Origin: Mercenaria mercenaria
Lineage: Eukaryota; Mollusca; Bivalvia; Venerida; Veneridae
Direction of reading: 5' to 3'
NCBI RefSeq assembly: GCF_021730395.1
Contig: NC_069363.1
Span: forward strand, 44,445,001 to 44,509,000
DNA: 64,000 bases
The position numbers were made by a program, and so were the translations under genes. Of this stretch, positions 47,675 through 60,410 are shown one piece after another; the stretch's first letter is position 1, and each line of letters starts with the position of its first letter. The notes beneath the pieces were generated by a model that saw only the letters and a program-made list of their open reading frames with translations, had not been told where the DNA came from and made no database searches.

Positions 47675-49450
47675 TTATAACCAGCTCATTACATGCACAC
47701 TGTATATAAAAGCCTTAAAGCCCGACACTCTTGCTTCGTCGTTCAGTTGAAATGAAACAAAACCCCGAAACATTTCAATGACTTGCAAGTCTGTTGGCAG
47801 CATACAAAGGCTTTTAAAATTATCAGCACCAAGCGATTTTGAAAGTTTCACCCATAGATTGTTTCTAGCATTGTCGTTAGATGGACAGAACAACAGAATG
47901 TGCTTAGCTAAGTCATCTGTCATCTGTTCGCATTTGATACAATTGGTAGTGTATCTACGAGAGAAAAAGCGACACAGAAGCACACAAGCAGAGGTACACT
48001 GAGCTTGCAAGTAGCTGTAAGTGCGACTAAATTGCCTTAGGTTACATGACTCGTACGTAGATTGGACCAACAGAAACGAGCTTAAATCAGGTTGAGAGAG
48101 AATGCGATTTTTCCATTCGAATTCGACCATTTTCTTGATAGCTGTCTTGATTATATTTTTCCAGGATAGATTACTGGGAAACTGTCCATTACCAATGTAT
48201 TCACTGAGGTAATGAGATAGATTGTATTTTCCTAGTATTCTATGAATATCTGGCATAAATCCTCTTACTTTACTGGGTGTTGACATAAATGATATGAGTT
48301 AAACAATGAAGATTTCTTTCACTTTGAATTTTTTACTCAAATTACAGAGTTGACCAAAGAGTAATAGTTTTCTTTTTTCTATCAGTTCCGCTATCGGGTG
48401 AATGTTTATACAACTCAAGGCAACATCGGTCCTTGTAGATGTGGAGACAGACTGGATACGTTTAATGCATTGTCTGTGTAGTTTTGCAAGGGGAAGTAGT
48501 TGAGTGTCCGTAATGCCGTTCCATAATTCGCTTCCATATAGCGCTTTAGGTAGAACGATTGACATGTATATCTTTTTACAAGTAAGGGGATGCAAACCAT
48601 TTCTATGGATGCCACAATCAACCATACTAAAAATGACTTTCTTAGTTTGTCACAACTTGTAGACACATTTTCAACTAAATCTAAATATTTGTTACAGGGT
48701 ACATCTAGGTGGAGATAGCTATTAGTTTCATCAATGTTTTCATCACCCAGCTTCCACGTTCGGGCTGTTGATGTTTTATCGTTAAACACCATAGTGTTAC
48801 ATTTACTGGCATTATAAAAGTAGCGTTCCTTTTTCGCATTGGTATTACAGATGTCAATGAGGGTATCTAGGCCATGTTTCACGCCCGATAATATAACCAT
48901 GTCATCAGCGGAGGTAGGGCAACTGCATATTGTATTACCTAATTTGAAGCAGTACTGGCTTTTTTCAATTTTGTTCATCAGATCATTTATGAACACGAGA
49001 TACAAGTACGGACCCATACACTGACCTTGACGGGTACCTTGTAAGATGGGAAACCAGTCAGACGTGTGACCATGTGATTTGACACAGCCATAACAATTAT
49101 CAAAAAATGACACAATTGCCTTATATATCATAATATCAATACCCATTTTGTACAGTTTTACAAGCAATGATGAGATCCACGTCCGGTCAAATGCTTGTTT
49201 GGCGTCTAGGAAGCACGCATATACTGTTGAACTGTTTTCAAATCCGTAATGAACATATTCTCTTAGCATAAAAGAGGTCATAAGACAGTTGACCTTTTTC
49301 TATAACCCACCTTGAGAAGTGTTGAATTGGAGATTTCCATCTTGTTCGAGAAATATCAGTAGCACTTTTTCATAAAGTTTTAATATTACAGAACAAAGAG
49401 AAATCGCTCTATAACTGTTGGGATCATTTTTCTTTTTGTTTCCACAAAAA
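47675..49450 (-). mobile_element. Non-LTR retrotransposon (LINE) reverse-transcriptase relic
   Basis: 5'-truncated, on the minus strand. It begins with DPNSYRAISLCSVILKLYEK (about 49435-49370). The main frame, from 49281, holds FLDAKQAFDRTW, LQGTRQGQCMGP, FINDLM and SADDMVIL. The last replaces the usual Y/F-ADD. The C-terminal part, in other frames (48625-48299 and 48286-47675), has LYGSELW and a C-x2-C-x9-H-x4-C knuckle. This order fits the Jockey/CR1-type LINE groups. At least three frame changes make it dead. The 5' end stops near 49450 without the endonuclease domain. Confidence 0.85.
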
Positions 49451-49719
49451 TCTAGAGTTAATGTAATGTATAGGTGGCTGCTAAATATATTACCAACATT
49501 ATATCAGGTATTTTGTTACGATCAATGTAACTATTTCTGGAACCTTCACTGGATAGGTGTGTCGGGTAAGCAGATTAATAATGATGCGTTTTAGTGTACA
49601 TTGTAATACCATTTTTGTATATAAATTATATGTGGTAAATATTCTTTTTTCTCTTCGTAGCCGTAGGAAATACTCTGTGTGATGCATTAGCCGTGCAATA
49701 AAATTATAAGTGTATAAAA

Positions 49720-49968
49720 CTACGGTCTTCCGTTTGGGCCAGCGCCTGCTCCCTGTGAACGCGAAGCGCGAAGGTACGACAGTACGATGGCGAAGCGCGA
49801 CAGTACGATGGTGACAACATGACAGTGCGATGGCGAAGCGCGACAATACGATGGTGACAGTCCATCGTAGTGTCGCGCTTCGCCATCGCACTATCGCGCT
49901 TCACCATCGTAGTGTCACCATCGTACTGTCGCGCTTCACCATCGTTTCTCTGTTTACTTAAGAACCGA
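49720..49968. repeat. Foldback array of a 21-bp unit, copy 1
   Basis: Starts TACGGT, then GGGCCAGCGCCTGCTCCCTG. CGAAGCGCGACAGTACGATGG-type units follow on one strand; at a GATGGTGACAGTCCATC centre (about 49857) the orientation flips. It ends TGTTTACTTAAG at 49951-49962. The whole block can fold into a long hairpin. Confidence 0.85.
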
Positions 49969-50037
49969 CTTTAATTAAACTCTGTATTGTATAGTATTGT
50001 CAACTGTGTCCAATGATCAAATAACTGGAACGCTTTT

Positions 50038-50419
50038 CTACGGTGTTCCGCTAGGGCCAGCGCCTGCTCCCTGTGAACGCGAAGCGCGACAGTACGATGG
50101 TGACAACACGACAGTGCGATGGCGAAGCGCGACAGTACGATGGCGAAGCACGACAGTACGAATGGTGACAGTCCATCGTACTGTCGCACTTCGCCATCGT
50201 ACTGTCACGCCTCGCCATCGCACTGTCTAACTTCACCATCGTACTGTCACCATCGTACTGTCGCGCTTCGCCATTGTTCTGTCACGCATCACCATCGTAC
50301 TGTCGCGCTTCGCCATTGCACTGTCGTGCTTCACTATCGTAGTGTCACCTTCGTACTGTCGCGCTTCGCCATCGTACTGTCGCGCTTCATCAGCTTTTCA
50401 ATGTTTACTTAAGGGCCGA
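50038..50419. repeat. Foldback array of a 21-bp unit, copy 2
   Basis: Same leader, same GGTGACAGTCCATC turning point (about 50170), more units in the second arm, same TGTTTACTTAAG end (50402-50413). Offset from copy 1 is about 318 bp. Confidence 0.85.
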
Positions 50420-52379
50420 TAGAATGTATAGAATTGTACGGTCAGATGGAGGGACGTGCTTTGGATTAACTTACTAATAATCTTGTTTTACATGAATCTA
50501 CATTTTTATTTGATATGTTTCTTCAGTTAAAACTTTAGAGCCAGTGGTAAAAAGACAGGGTCGGTCGGGTAAGCAGAAACAAACAACTGTATTCTAAACG
50601 TGGTAACATCATGTCAAAATTTCAAGATCTGCCCAGGTGTTTTGATGTCAGCTTTAAAATGTATTTGTGTAGTTAAAGGGGTATTACTTAGACATAGAAA
50701 CAATTAAGATACAAAATTTACTAACATTTTAGAAAGTTGTAGATGAGCAAATAGATACAAACATGTTCATTATTTATATTGGTGTGGATGAACGCATCTA
50801 TCGTTCCTGTAAATGATCTGTCAGTAAATGAAATGTTATTATTTTCTTAGTTTTTACATATTAAATAATACAAAGTGGCTTATACCTGTCTGCCAAACTG
50901 TCACATTTTCCTAAATGGCAAGTAGTTGAAATCTGTTGTTACCGATGATCATCTTAAATATTCAACTGAATGAAGTTGTTGGGTTTTAACGTCGCACCGA
51001 CACACTTATAGGTCATATGGCGACTTTCCAGCTTTGATAGTGGAGGAAGACCCCAGGTGCCCCTCCGTGCATTATTTGAATGAAGTTGTATATGTTTGTT
51101 ATTTACGATGTGTTTGAAACAAGGATATATTGAATATACATGACATTGTAGCAAATAAACAGCAAGACGAAAACATACCGTTCATTAATTTATTCCACTT
51201 AAATTAATCAAGTAAATCTGGGACAGCAAAAAACCCAAATTCTCTTCTAACTATAAAAAAGTAGTAATTGAAGGAAAAATATAGCAAAACTCCTCATGTA
51301 ATGTTCAATAATCCATAACAGCTGTTCCATTACTTTAACGCATGTTGTAACGTTTGTTTGTTTTGTTTCACTGAGGCTTGTAGTCTTTCAGTTTTGCAAC
51401 GTCAGACATTTTTACATAGCCAGGTATAATTTAGTTTTTATTAACATATTTATTACCATTATTGCGTTATATATATATTTCAATTACATGAACCCAGTAA
51501 ACATACTAGACATAAAGTTAAAGTAGTCATTGTATATCTATATTCATTGTAGTAGACTAATAATTCTATTCCGGAGGTTTTAGCTTTGTTAAAAGCATGT
51601 TTTTTTTTGTATAGATATATTTTAAAGTTTAACATGTGTCTTAATTTGAACAACAACCTAAAACATCAAGGTGGCAACATTCAGAATTTTTTACGCGAGG
51701 ATTGGTGGTCAAATACGTTCGGTTTGGGTGTAGAAAAGCTGTTTTGCTTAACCTTGTAGTTTTGTGTTACATGAAGTCACCCATTTAGGACTATATCAGG
51801 GTATTAGGGAAAGTGACAAAATTCATATAGCCTGATATTTTGTGTACTTTTTAACACGACTAAAATTATAATCCTACCACCAATGACCAACTTAAAGGTA
51901 TTGGGTTATTAGTTTGGTCCTTGTGAGTTGCCGCAGGTTTTTAAATTAGAAATATGTTTCTAGGAAACATGTCGTATTCAGCTTTCACTCCATTTTCTTA
52001 GGCTGAGCACATTGGATTCTTTCCCTTTAAAAATGAATCAAAATGGGTAATATGTTGAACACATAAATAGGCTGTATGAAAACTTTATTTCTTCATTATT
52101 TGCTACAGTTAATGAAATCTGTTCTGGTTTATTTCCTTTCCAGGTTGTCACGAAGACCTGCAAAGATAAATATCGTCTGTACAATTTTACTCACAGAAAA
52201 AGTTCGTCGTCAATTCTAATACCTGGTGAAAACAGATTTACTAAAAAGTAGCGTTTAGAAATATGGCAAGTCGGAAGACACATCCAGTGTTGCAAACATT
52301 ATAAAGTATGTTAAAATGCTTTTAACACAGTGTACTGTTATATGCTCCTACATAAACTCAGACGAAATAAGTTACTTAC
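50420..52379. other. Intergenic DNA
   Basis: Apart from a SINE tail at 50970-51070, nothing recognisable. Confidence 0.5.
50970..51070 (-). repeat. SINE 3' body fragment
   Basis: The minus strand reads AATGCACGGAGGGGCACCTG, then GTCTTCCTCCAC, AAAGTCGCCATATGACCTAT and GTGTCGGTGCGACGTT. This is a known bivalve SINE-type tail, also recognisable in the copies at 59612 and 23868. Confidence 0.7.
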
Positions 52380-52728
52380 TATTTGCCACGTGATTAGTGA
52401 TCACAGTGGCATATGTTATCTGAACCACACCAACCACGTGACTGCCAAACAGTAAAACAATACATAGCACAAGCAGACGAGTCACCATTTGGCAGTAATT
52501 CGTTCCGGTAGCTACGAAAAGGAGAACATTATTGTCATTACTCAGATCATATCATTACACAAAGTTTTATTTTTGTATCATTATTTATCATTATAATGTT
52601 TTTAATCAAGAATTACTACGTAAATCTACTAGACTGATACAACTTGCTAGAAGACCGATGCTGTATATGTACAGTAGCCGTAAAAATCGAATAATAAATA
52701 AGGTTAAATGTCCTCACTGTCATTATAT

Positions 52729-53997
52729 GAGCCGTGCCATGAGAAAACCAACATAGTGGGTTTGCGACCAGCATGGATCCAGACCAGCGCCCCAGGGCTC
52801 AGTATAAAATGAATGGCTCCACCCACAAAATGTCAATCATTGCAAATTCAAAAACCATTCAGACATCCTTCAGTTTTTTATAGTTTTTTCTAAATAACTC
52901 AAATAAGAATGAAAATTATTAAATATATTTTACCTCATCAATTCTCTAAGTTCTAAACTTTTTAATGATATTAAATTAAAGGTATACAAAAATATCTCAT
53001 AGGAGTTATTTTGCTTGCAAAATAACAAGAATTTGAAAGTTTGACAGTTGAAATTTGAAATCTGAACTCTGACATTGGTCATGTGATAAAGCAGAGCAGT
53101 CAGCAGAAATGTAAACACATAGGTCATGTCAGGTAACAAGGCACTAGTTGTTCTCAATAGTGATTTATCACACTGCTACTTTACTGACAAGCTGCAGTTC
53201 TAGATAGTCGATGGTAATTATAAATTAATTTAAAAAAGGATTAATGACACTTATCTATTAATCTGTCAATAAAACAAATTCATATAAATATGTATGCTAC
53301 TATTGTTTTTTTTTTTTTGTTTTTTTTTTTTTTGTTTTTTTTATAAGTAAGTTCAAATTTGTTACTGTAATTCCTACTAATGTTTACTGTGTTGTATTAT
53401 TCTACATTTCACAAGTCCAGATCAAAGACTATTTAAACACTTCAAATCACAAAATGTGATCAAGTTAAATCAAATAATATGTACCAGTTGAATCCATAAT
53501 ATATTTCACTTTAGATCCTGAAAGTGATTCTTTGTACACTAAAACTAAAAAGTGTAGATGATTTAATAGTCCCTGTTTAGAATTCAACTGTTACACAATG
53601 AGATTTACAGTAACACAATTTACTTATGTATCTTCCATTTTTCTTCAATCAACTAAATTCTAGCAGTAAATTATGAGTACTTAATTCCTCTACATGTACA
53701 TGTGAAGCTGAGATTCTACAGGGATCAAATACTCTACTTATATCTTTTATCAGGGTCAGTCAGCTGATTCACCTGGATGGAACAGACTGACCGTTTCTTG
53801 ACCTCACTCACATTCATGTATTTTTAGGAAGCTCCGCCTACAATTTGGGTGTAGGGCCTACACCAGACTGGCCTATTGGAATTGGAGAAACTGTTAGCGA
53901 ACAGCATGGATCCTGACCAGACTGCGCGGATGCGCAGGCTGGTCTGGATCCATGCTGGTCGCAAACCCACTATGTTGGTTTTCTCATGGCACGGCTC
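52729..53997. mobile_element. Palindromic GAGCC MITE, copy 3, interrupted
   Basis: Outer arms 52729-52788 and 53871-53997 match the ends of 27907-28141. ATAT flanks both sides (52725-52728 and 53998-54001). About 1.08 kb of unrelated sequence sits between, and a central part of the MITE of roughly 50 bp is missing. Confidence 0.88.
52789..53870. other. Unidentified 1.08-kb insert within the GAGCC MITE
   Basis: Starts near GCCCCAGGGCTCAGTATAAA and ends near GGGTGTAGGGCCTACACC. It contains a long T-rich tract at 53305-53342. No convincing terminal repeats, target duplication or open frame were seen. Confidence 0.6.
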
Positions 53998-54269
53998 ATA
54001 TTTATGCGTCTGTTAGTCGGAACAGTTGATATCTTTTCATGTTGTGTGGTTGTATTATGTATACTTTTTTAACAACTGTTTATTAGTTGCATTGTACATT
54101 TGCAAATAATAATTTTATATATCCATCAATTGTTTCTTAATGACTGTATTATTGTTACACAGTAAAGATTTACTGTAAAAGATATAAAAAAACTTACGAT
54201 TTGCCTAAACAGATCCAACACTTAGACACACAACCAGTAGAACCAAGCAAAATTTTGCAAACATTATTC

Positions 54270-56009
54270 CTGAAATATGTGTAAATCTATAGTTATTAAA
54301 AGAAATGCCTTCAAATGACAAAAAATCAAAACAAAAACACGTATATTGAAATAACAAACTAAAATTTAATTAATATATATTAATGAAGACATGTCTTTTT
54401 CAGTAGTAGTCAATGTAAAGGAAAATAAACTGGTTATCATGAAAAGACAGCACATGTTTATACGGGAAACCTGAACGTTTTCCCATCTATTGTTAATACA
54501 GTGCATATGCGTGAATATCACATATGTTATGTAATCGATGGAATCTAAATAGACCAGACAAAATACCAATATTTAGTAAAGCTAGATTATAGTATAACTA
54601 TGACGTTGCTATTTTATGCACTTTGAAAATGACCGTTTAAACTAAGATATTTTGCTACATGCCGGAATTTAGCACTTCTAAAAAGGTCGACATATGAAAG
54701 AATTAAATATATTGCATAGTTTGGCTTTGCCAACTACCTACACAAAACTTGCACAGTGTTTGACTTTCAATGAAGTAACTGTAAGCATTGATGTAACAAA
54801 GCTAGACACGGTTATAATTCAACGTCAATTAGTGAGGCGTGACTTATCGGCTGTCCTCGGCGTTTACCACAGTATTGTTATGAGCTGAAAGTGCAGACAC
54901 GCCTCGATGCATAAAGTTCTTTTATATATGAAATTATATTGCTAAATTACTGTAATTAACTGATTTAGAAACGCCCATAATTATAAGCTTAAACCGTTTG
55001 GTTTTAACAAAATTAAAATAAATGTTAAATCTGTTTTACGACTGATTGGCAGCACAACAACGATTAAAAAGAACAACATCGAAAACGAACAATGCCTTTC
55101 TTTTGAACACTGTACTGTGTATGCGCATATATTCTAGTATAAGAAATCGTTACACCTATAGTACCAAACCGAGAATGACCTCTTGAACTTACGTAGATAT
55201 GTCTGTTACTGGATAATGAACACGCCAAGCCTGCGTCAAAAAGGTAAGTCTTAAATTGCTCCCTACGTCCATCATAATGATATACCTAGACTGGCATCAG
55301 TTGTAAGAGTCGTTTAAAATAAAATATATAGAGTATCTGCCATAAAAACCTTGAATAGCACTTTCTGAAAATAACATACAATATCTCTTATCTCTGGCTC
55401 TAACGACTGGACTGGACTGCGATCTGAACGTGGCAGAAATCTGCCAGGCTAATAATCACAATGAAACTTGAAATCACTGCAAATGTGTTCGTGACCTCTT
55501 GTTTGACTCCCAGAATCCCTAATTGTCGCATTTACAGATTGAATAACGAAGTGCTTGTCAATTTGTACGTTTCATTACAAGATGAATAGGAAAGGGGTTA
55601 ATCAACTTTACATTTATAAATTCATAATCGTATAATCTTTAAAATGTAAAAACTGTAAATGTGATCAATCTTAAGCACATTAGACTATGAACATGTTAAA
55701 AGAGTTTATTTTTATGTAAAAGCCCATGCTTAAGACGCAGTTAAAACACAGTAATTTTCTGTAAATAGTTAACATTGTTTTCATAAAATTTGAACTATAT
55801 AGTGAAAAGATTGATGATAAAAGCAACAAAATATAAATTATTAGTGAGGGAATTATTGAACTCACACGATCAGTCAGAACAATAACTGACGGTTTAGGTT
55901 TTCTAATCTATATTAAGTAATCCTTCATGAAATACTTGAATCAAAGAGGCTAAGCACAATTATCCTTTGCATTGTCTATATACTTTTCAGCGAAGCCTCC
56001 CTAGGCGAA
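54270..56009. other. Intergenic DNA upstream of the broken defensin
   Basis: A possible non-coding first exon of the broken paralogue ends at about 55192 on the minus strand (CAGACATATCTAC|gtaagt); this is weak. Otherwise nothing recognisable. Confidence 0.35.
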
Positions 56010-56045
56010 GGGTAAAGGTCGCTGACTTGAGTCACTTGCATATAA
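56010..56045 (+). repeat. SINE head fragment
   Basis: GTAAAGGTCGCTGACTTGAG and TCACTTGC match the tRNA-like head of the copy at 59612. Confidence 0.5.
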
Positions 56046-58999
56046 CTTGCATCTGTATCAAATACATTTTAAAGGCTCATAATTTATTTATAATGTGGCT
56101 GCCACATTTTTTGTAATGAATATGTATATATCTTGAGATCCAGTAAACTTTCAGCGAGAAAAATTATAGCTTATCTGATCGGGCTCATATAAACATACTA
56201 AAAAAGTCACTGCTGACTTGTGAGACATGATAGCATAGATATGAGTATGTATGTAAATGTTGACCAAATATTGGTTAGACAACATCAAACAGACAGCTGT
56301 ATTCCACCAACTTAGCCCCTCCCCCTCCCCTAGGTTTATTTTCAGTTATAACAGATTCAATGAAGCATTTCTTTTGAAAACATTAAGGATTCGCTAGAAG
56401 ACAATTTGAACATTGGATAGTTTTGGAAATATCATAAGTTTATACAAGAAAAAGTCTGCGGGGTTTTCAAAATATTCCACTGGCGTTTGAGCACTTGAGT
56501 CAGTGGCGGAGGCGGACATTGGGAGCTTTCTATGTACAAATTCATGCAATGTTTAATTTTATTGTCTCTTACCATTGTCCTGTACTCAAGGGTTGATTAT
56601 ATATATGAATTGTGAAAAATAACGCTTTCTAAAAAAATCACATCCTATTGTCTGATAGAAAAGCTGTTCCATCTTTTTTTGGATTACCGTAATTACCAAT
56701 TTCAGTATCTGATATAATAGCACGAAACTTCACAAAAGATATTGCTTGTAGTGATCTTTTAGTGTAACATAACCTTTATATGATCCACATAATAAACATG
56801 TAACGGTGTTTTAAGATAACATCCGAAATAAATACAATGAAAACAACTTGCATCTTCAGTTATTCTTGTCATATTGTCCCCAATCCTCACTATGAACATA
56901 ACAGCTAACAACATATTCTTTATCACTTTTCTATTTATCTTATCTTATCTTATCAAGTAATTATCCACTGTAATGTAATAAATGTCAGGCCGATGGAATT
57001 TTAAATACAGATTTGTGTTTCAATTAAATGTTATCTAAAAGGTATATTTATATTTCATTTTAATTCTTCTGAAATTTCAAGGTCAATATTCATGGCATAT
57101 TGAGACACTGCTTATATGGAGATTTTATTAATAAGCAATATAACAACTTATGACTTCATTATAAATCAACTAAATTTCCACTGTGTGAAAGTCCTTAGAA
57201 TAAAATATGATCGCCTAGCATTTTGAACACTAAAGTTTCTCAGGTCGTTCTTATTTCACAGCTATACGATTTACAAAAAAGGGCAACCTTTATCGACGGC
57301 ATCACAGTTTAAATGTTGTTTATCACTCGCCGGACTTACCAAAAACTTGTTTTTAACTGTTTTATACTTTTTACTGACAGAGTAATTGATATTTGACTGT
57401 TCAAATATGAAATAGTACAGAGAATCGTACAAACCTGTGTTTACGAAATCCGGTCAGTATATTTAACACTAAACTGAGTCAGTAACAATATTGGATAGAA
57501 ATCATTTTCTTTGACTGATTCGATTACACCACATCTGGCAACAGTAATTTCGTTGAACAATCTTTGTAATGATGCTGAACGTAACTAATGAGTTTATTGG
57601 CAGACAGAACAGTTCATCTTACGTAGCAAGACCATGACGACATACCATATATTATTATTGTTATTATTATTATTTTTCACATGTATATATATTAAATGAT
57701 AATCACAATATCTAAGTTTAATATCAGATCCTTTAAGCAATCTAGAACAAGAGCAATCTTGCCATTTTACAAACTTGGCAAGATCTTATTAGCAAATATA
57801 TTTCATTTTAATACTGTAATATCTACACTAGAAATGCGGCCTGCAACGCGTTAAAACAGTATTTACTCATGGTTAACTATTTGTTATCTTGTAGTCGAAT
57901 GCATTCTGCAGTGCATACTTAATGTGTTTCAGTATAACTCATGCCAAATTTCTGTTACACAATGTTCAGTCACACGGACCATAATCAATTGTTTGTTCTT
58001 TTCTATATATCGATTTCGACTAATTTAAGGGTCGAAACTCTGGTTTTATAAGCATAAACTTGCCCACTATCGAACCTTTCCGAGATCATATAGACAAATT
58101 ATACATACCTGGTAATTTGCACGAAAATATTGTCGAAGAAAAAGTATTTTGTCTGATGACAATATTGCGTGTTATAACTGGAACGCCATGAAGGTTTTGC
58201 TATAATTGTTTTGAAATACATATGTTTAAACTTTATGAATTAATATGTTAAGGGTCAATGATCAATATTATATAAAAATATTAGGTGATACTGACCTTTA
58301 CCTAAAATACATTGCTGTTTCAGAATTCAGATGGTTGTGATGAATAGCAATTAAAAAATCTATACCATTGAAATAAAAGTGTACAAGGCAAACCGAAATA
58401 TCTAATTCACGATCATGACAAAAATGAACACTTTCCAAATTGCCCGTATTGTAATTCAGAAGTTACTGAATCAATATTACTGCTTTTGTTATAAATATAT
58501 CTTGTCGTGTTACATACATTTATGTAATAACAAAACATATGTACATTTTATTTGATTTCCATTAGACGTTAGTGCAGTCAATGAACTGAACAACATGTGT
58601 TACGAAAGAAAAGAATGATGAGCATTACATCTGTGTTGCAGGTAAATATCAATCGGTATTAACTTTCGTATACTCACAACATCTAGTATTATTTTATTTA
58701 ACAAAATATCATTTAAAAATCTCCATATGTGCTTGTTTATATATATAAAAGAAAAAAAAAACATCCAATGGGTTTTCCTCTCTAATATTTTTGTCTACCG
58801 GCCAGTTTCATCTACAATCATCAGGGCAGACATATAAAAATTGTGAACACATGTGTACACAACGTTATGATATGACGTCATCAATATTTGTTCAGTTTAG
58901 GTTTAAAAAATATCAAAAAGTAACGTTCCTTAGATAACCTAGCTGAACTATTATTATCATGAAATTTATAAAAAATGAAAAAATTGAATAGTGTCGGTC
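56046..58999. other. AT-rich intergenic DNA
   Basis: No gene; a short (ATT)n run near 57650-57673. Confidence 0.5.
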
Positions 59000-59165
59000 C
59001 GTTTTAGAGCAACTTCACATTTTTGGTCTTGCCATATGATGATAAACAAGTATGTAAAGCTGAAAGACTATAGCTCTTCCTTATAGTGTTTGAGAAAAAA
59101 GGACCTAAACAAAACTTTTCACCGACGCCGACGATCAAGTGCCGACAGTACCTCATAGATTATTT
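59000..59165. repeat. Dispersed bivalve repeat fragment
   Basis: gtcttgccatatgatgataaacaag followed by caccgacgccgacgatc-type sequence; related to the units at 60000-60410. Confidence 0.5.
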
Positions 59166-59269
59166 TTCAAAAAACTATCTTAGTATCATTTGATCTTATA
59201 TTATTCATAAGATATTTTCTAGATGTGAGCGAAGTTGTTTTACAAAGTTAACCATGGATTCTGTTATCT

Positions 59270-59404
59270 ACGACAAGTGTAGATCATGATCAGCCTACAC
59301 ATCCGTGTATCGTTTTGGTAAGCACCCCTTTTAACAGTTACTGGTACTGTCCAAATTGTAAGACGGACAAGTTCATTATAGAAATTTGTCAGGGTAAGGG
59401 TTAA
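59270..59404. repeat. TTAACCCTTA-ended MITE-like repeat (copy 3, inverted)
   Basis: Contains TACTGTCCAAATTG, GGACAAGTTCATTATAGAAA and a GTAAGGGTTAA end; reverse complement of the core at 13163 and 24395. Confidence 0.7.
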
Positions 59405-59611
59405 AGACACTGGCGAAGATTTTTAGTTTTAAGTTATGTTTGAAGTATCGTTTAGTATATAGAGTCATTTGTGTGATAGACTTTCGCTTTGCCAGAGCTA
59501 AGGAGTGAGAGATATTACCTCTCTTGTAACTGTCGCATATAAATGTCCCTGTCCTCCTTTCTCTGGATAAAAGAAAATATACGGTAACATTATGTCAGAA
59601 AACCGACAACA

Positions 59612-59830
59612 GTTTCTGTGACCAAGTGGTTAAGATCGTTGACTTCGAATTACTTGCCCGTCACCCCTGCATGTTCGAAACCTCATGTATGGTTTTGAAT
59701 GATTTCAGATGCGGAAGCCATCTAAACGGCATAAGGTAGTCATTGGTTCTACATGGTTCCCGCGCGTTCCTGAAATATTGCACGAGGGGTACCTTGGATC
59801 TTTCTTTGCCAGTAACATAAAAGGTGTTAT
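59612..59830 (+). repeat. tRNA-derived SINE copy, head and body
   Basis: Head GTGACCAAGTGGTTAAGATC with TTCGAATTACTTGC and B box TGTTCGAAACC. Body GGAAGCCATCTAAACGGCAT through GCACGAGGGGTACCTTGGAT to TCTTTCTTTGCC. It is the most complete copy in the window. An open frame at 59709-59903 is a by-product. Confidence 0.75.
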
Positions 59831-59999
59831 TTGGAAACTATTGAAAATGCCGACAACAGCTCAGACCTTGAACATGGAATATATAACGAGAACTGTGTGT
59901 TGACAGCGCGCTCGATTATTCGAAGCATTGATGGAAGTATGGGGTCAAAATATTACCAGAGATATACAGACAAAAGAAGAAAAATATATTAGACAAACA

Positions 60000-60410
60000 A
60001 TTTTCCTGTATTTGTGGATTTGGATAAGTCTTGCACTATATGGCAATGTGTGACCATGATGGTAAGCAAGTGTTCAAAGTTTCAAAGCAATATGTCGAAC
60101 AGTTTAGACAAAATATGGAATGAAATGCGAAACTAAACTAATTTCTATGTCAAAAAGAGCCATAACTGAGCTAAAGTTCTTGTCCTAGTTATGTAGTCTT
60201 GCCTGCATATGTAGACTATGATAAACAAGTGGTCAAAGTTTCATTGTCATGTGACTAACAGTTTAGGCAAAATATGGAAAAATAAACTGATTTCCAAATC
60301 CAAAAAGGATCATAATTCAGCCAAAATAGTTGACAGAGTTATATACGCTTGCCTACAGATGGAAATCATGACAATAAACAATGTCAAATACCAAAAACAA
60401 AACATTTAAT
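60000..60410. repeat. Imperfect ~155-bp dispersed tandem repeat
   Basis: Two to three degenerate units with ggtaaacaagtg, CAAAGTTTCA, acagtttag-caaaatatgg and aaaagag/gatcataa-t motifs. Confidence 0.6.

Larger units (their letters stand above)
52394..54269 (-). pseudogene. Broken defensin paralogue with transposon-filled intron
   Basis: Signal-peptide exon at 54269-54198 (MFAKFCLVLLVVCLSVGS, then a gtaagt donor), almost identical to the intact gene's exon. The Cys-rich exon at 52511-52394 shows ACAMYC, RGWC and ICHC before a stop, following a cttttcgtag acceptor. Order, strand and splice context match the intact gene at 28974-30234. Both exons carry damage, about two breaks in all, so a normal peptide is unlikely. 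The intron holds a GAGCC MITE with another sequence inside it. Confidence 0.72.

Noticed and set aside
49499-50412. Several open frames with HRTVALRHRTV-type repeats
   Set aside because: By-products of the 21-bp foldback units, open in many frames on both strands.
52380-52488. Open frame MVTRLLVLCIVLLFGSHVVG resembling a signal-peptide exon with a gtaagt donor
   Set aside because: Another frame of the same stretch encodes the defensin-type ACAMYC, RGWC, ICHC pattern with a stop, in the right position downstream of a defensin signal exon. The hydrophobic frame is a shadow of it.
59709-59903. 64-residue open frame
   Set aside because: Falls within the body of a SINE.
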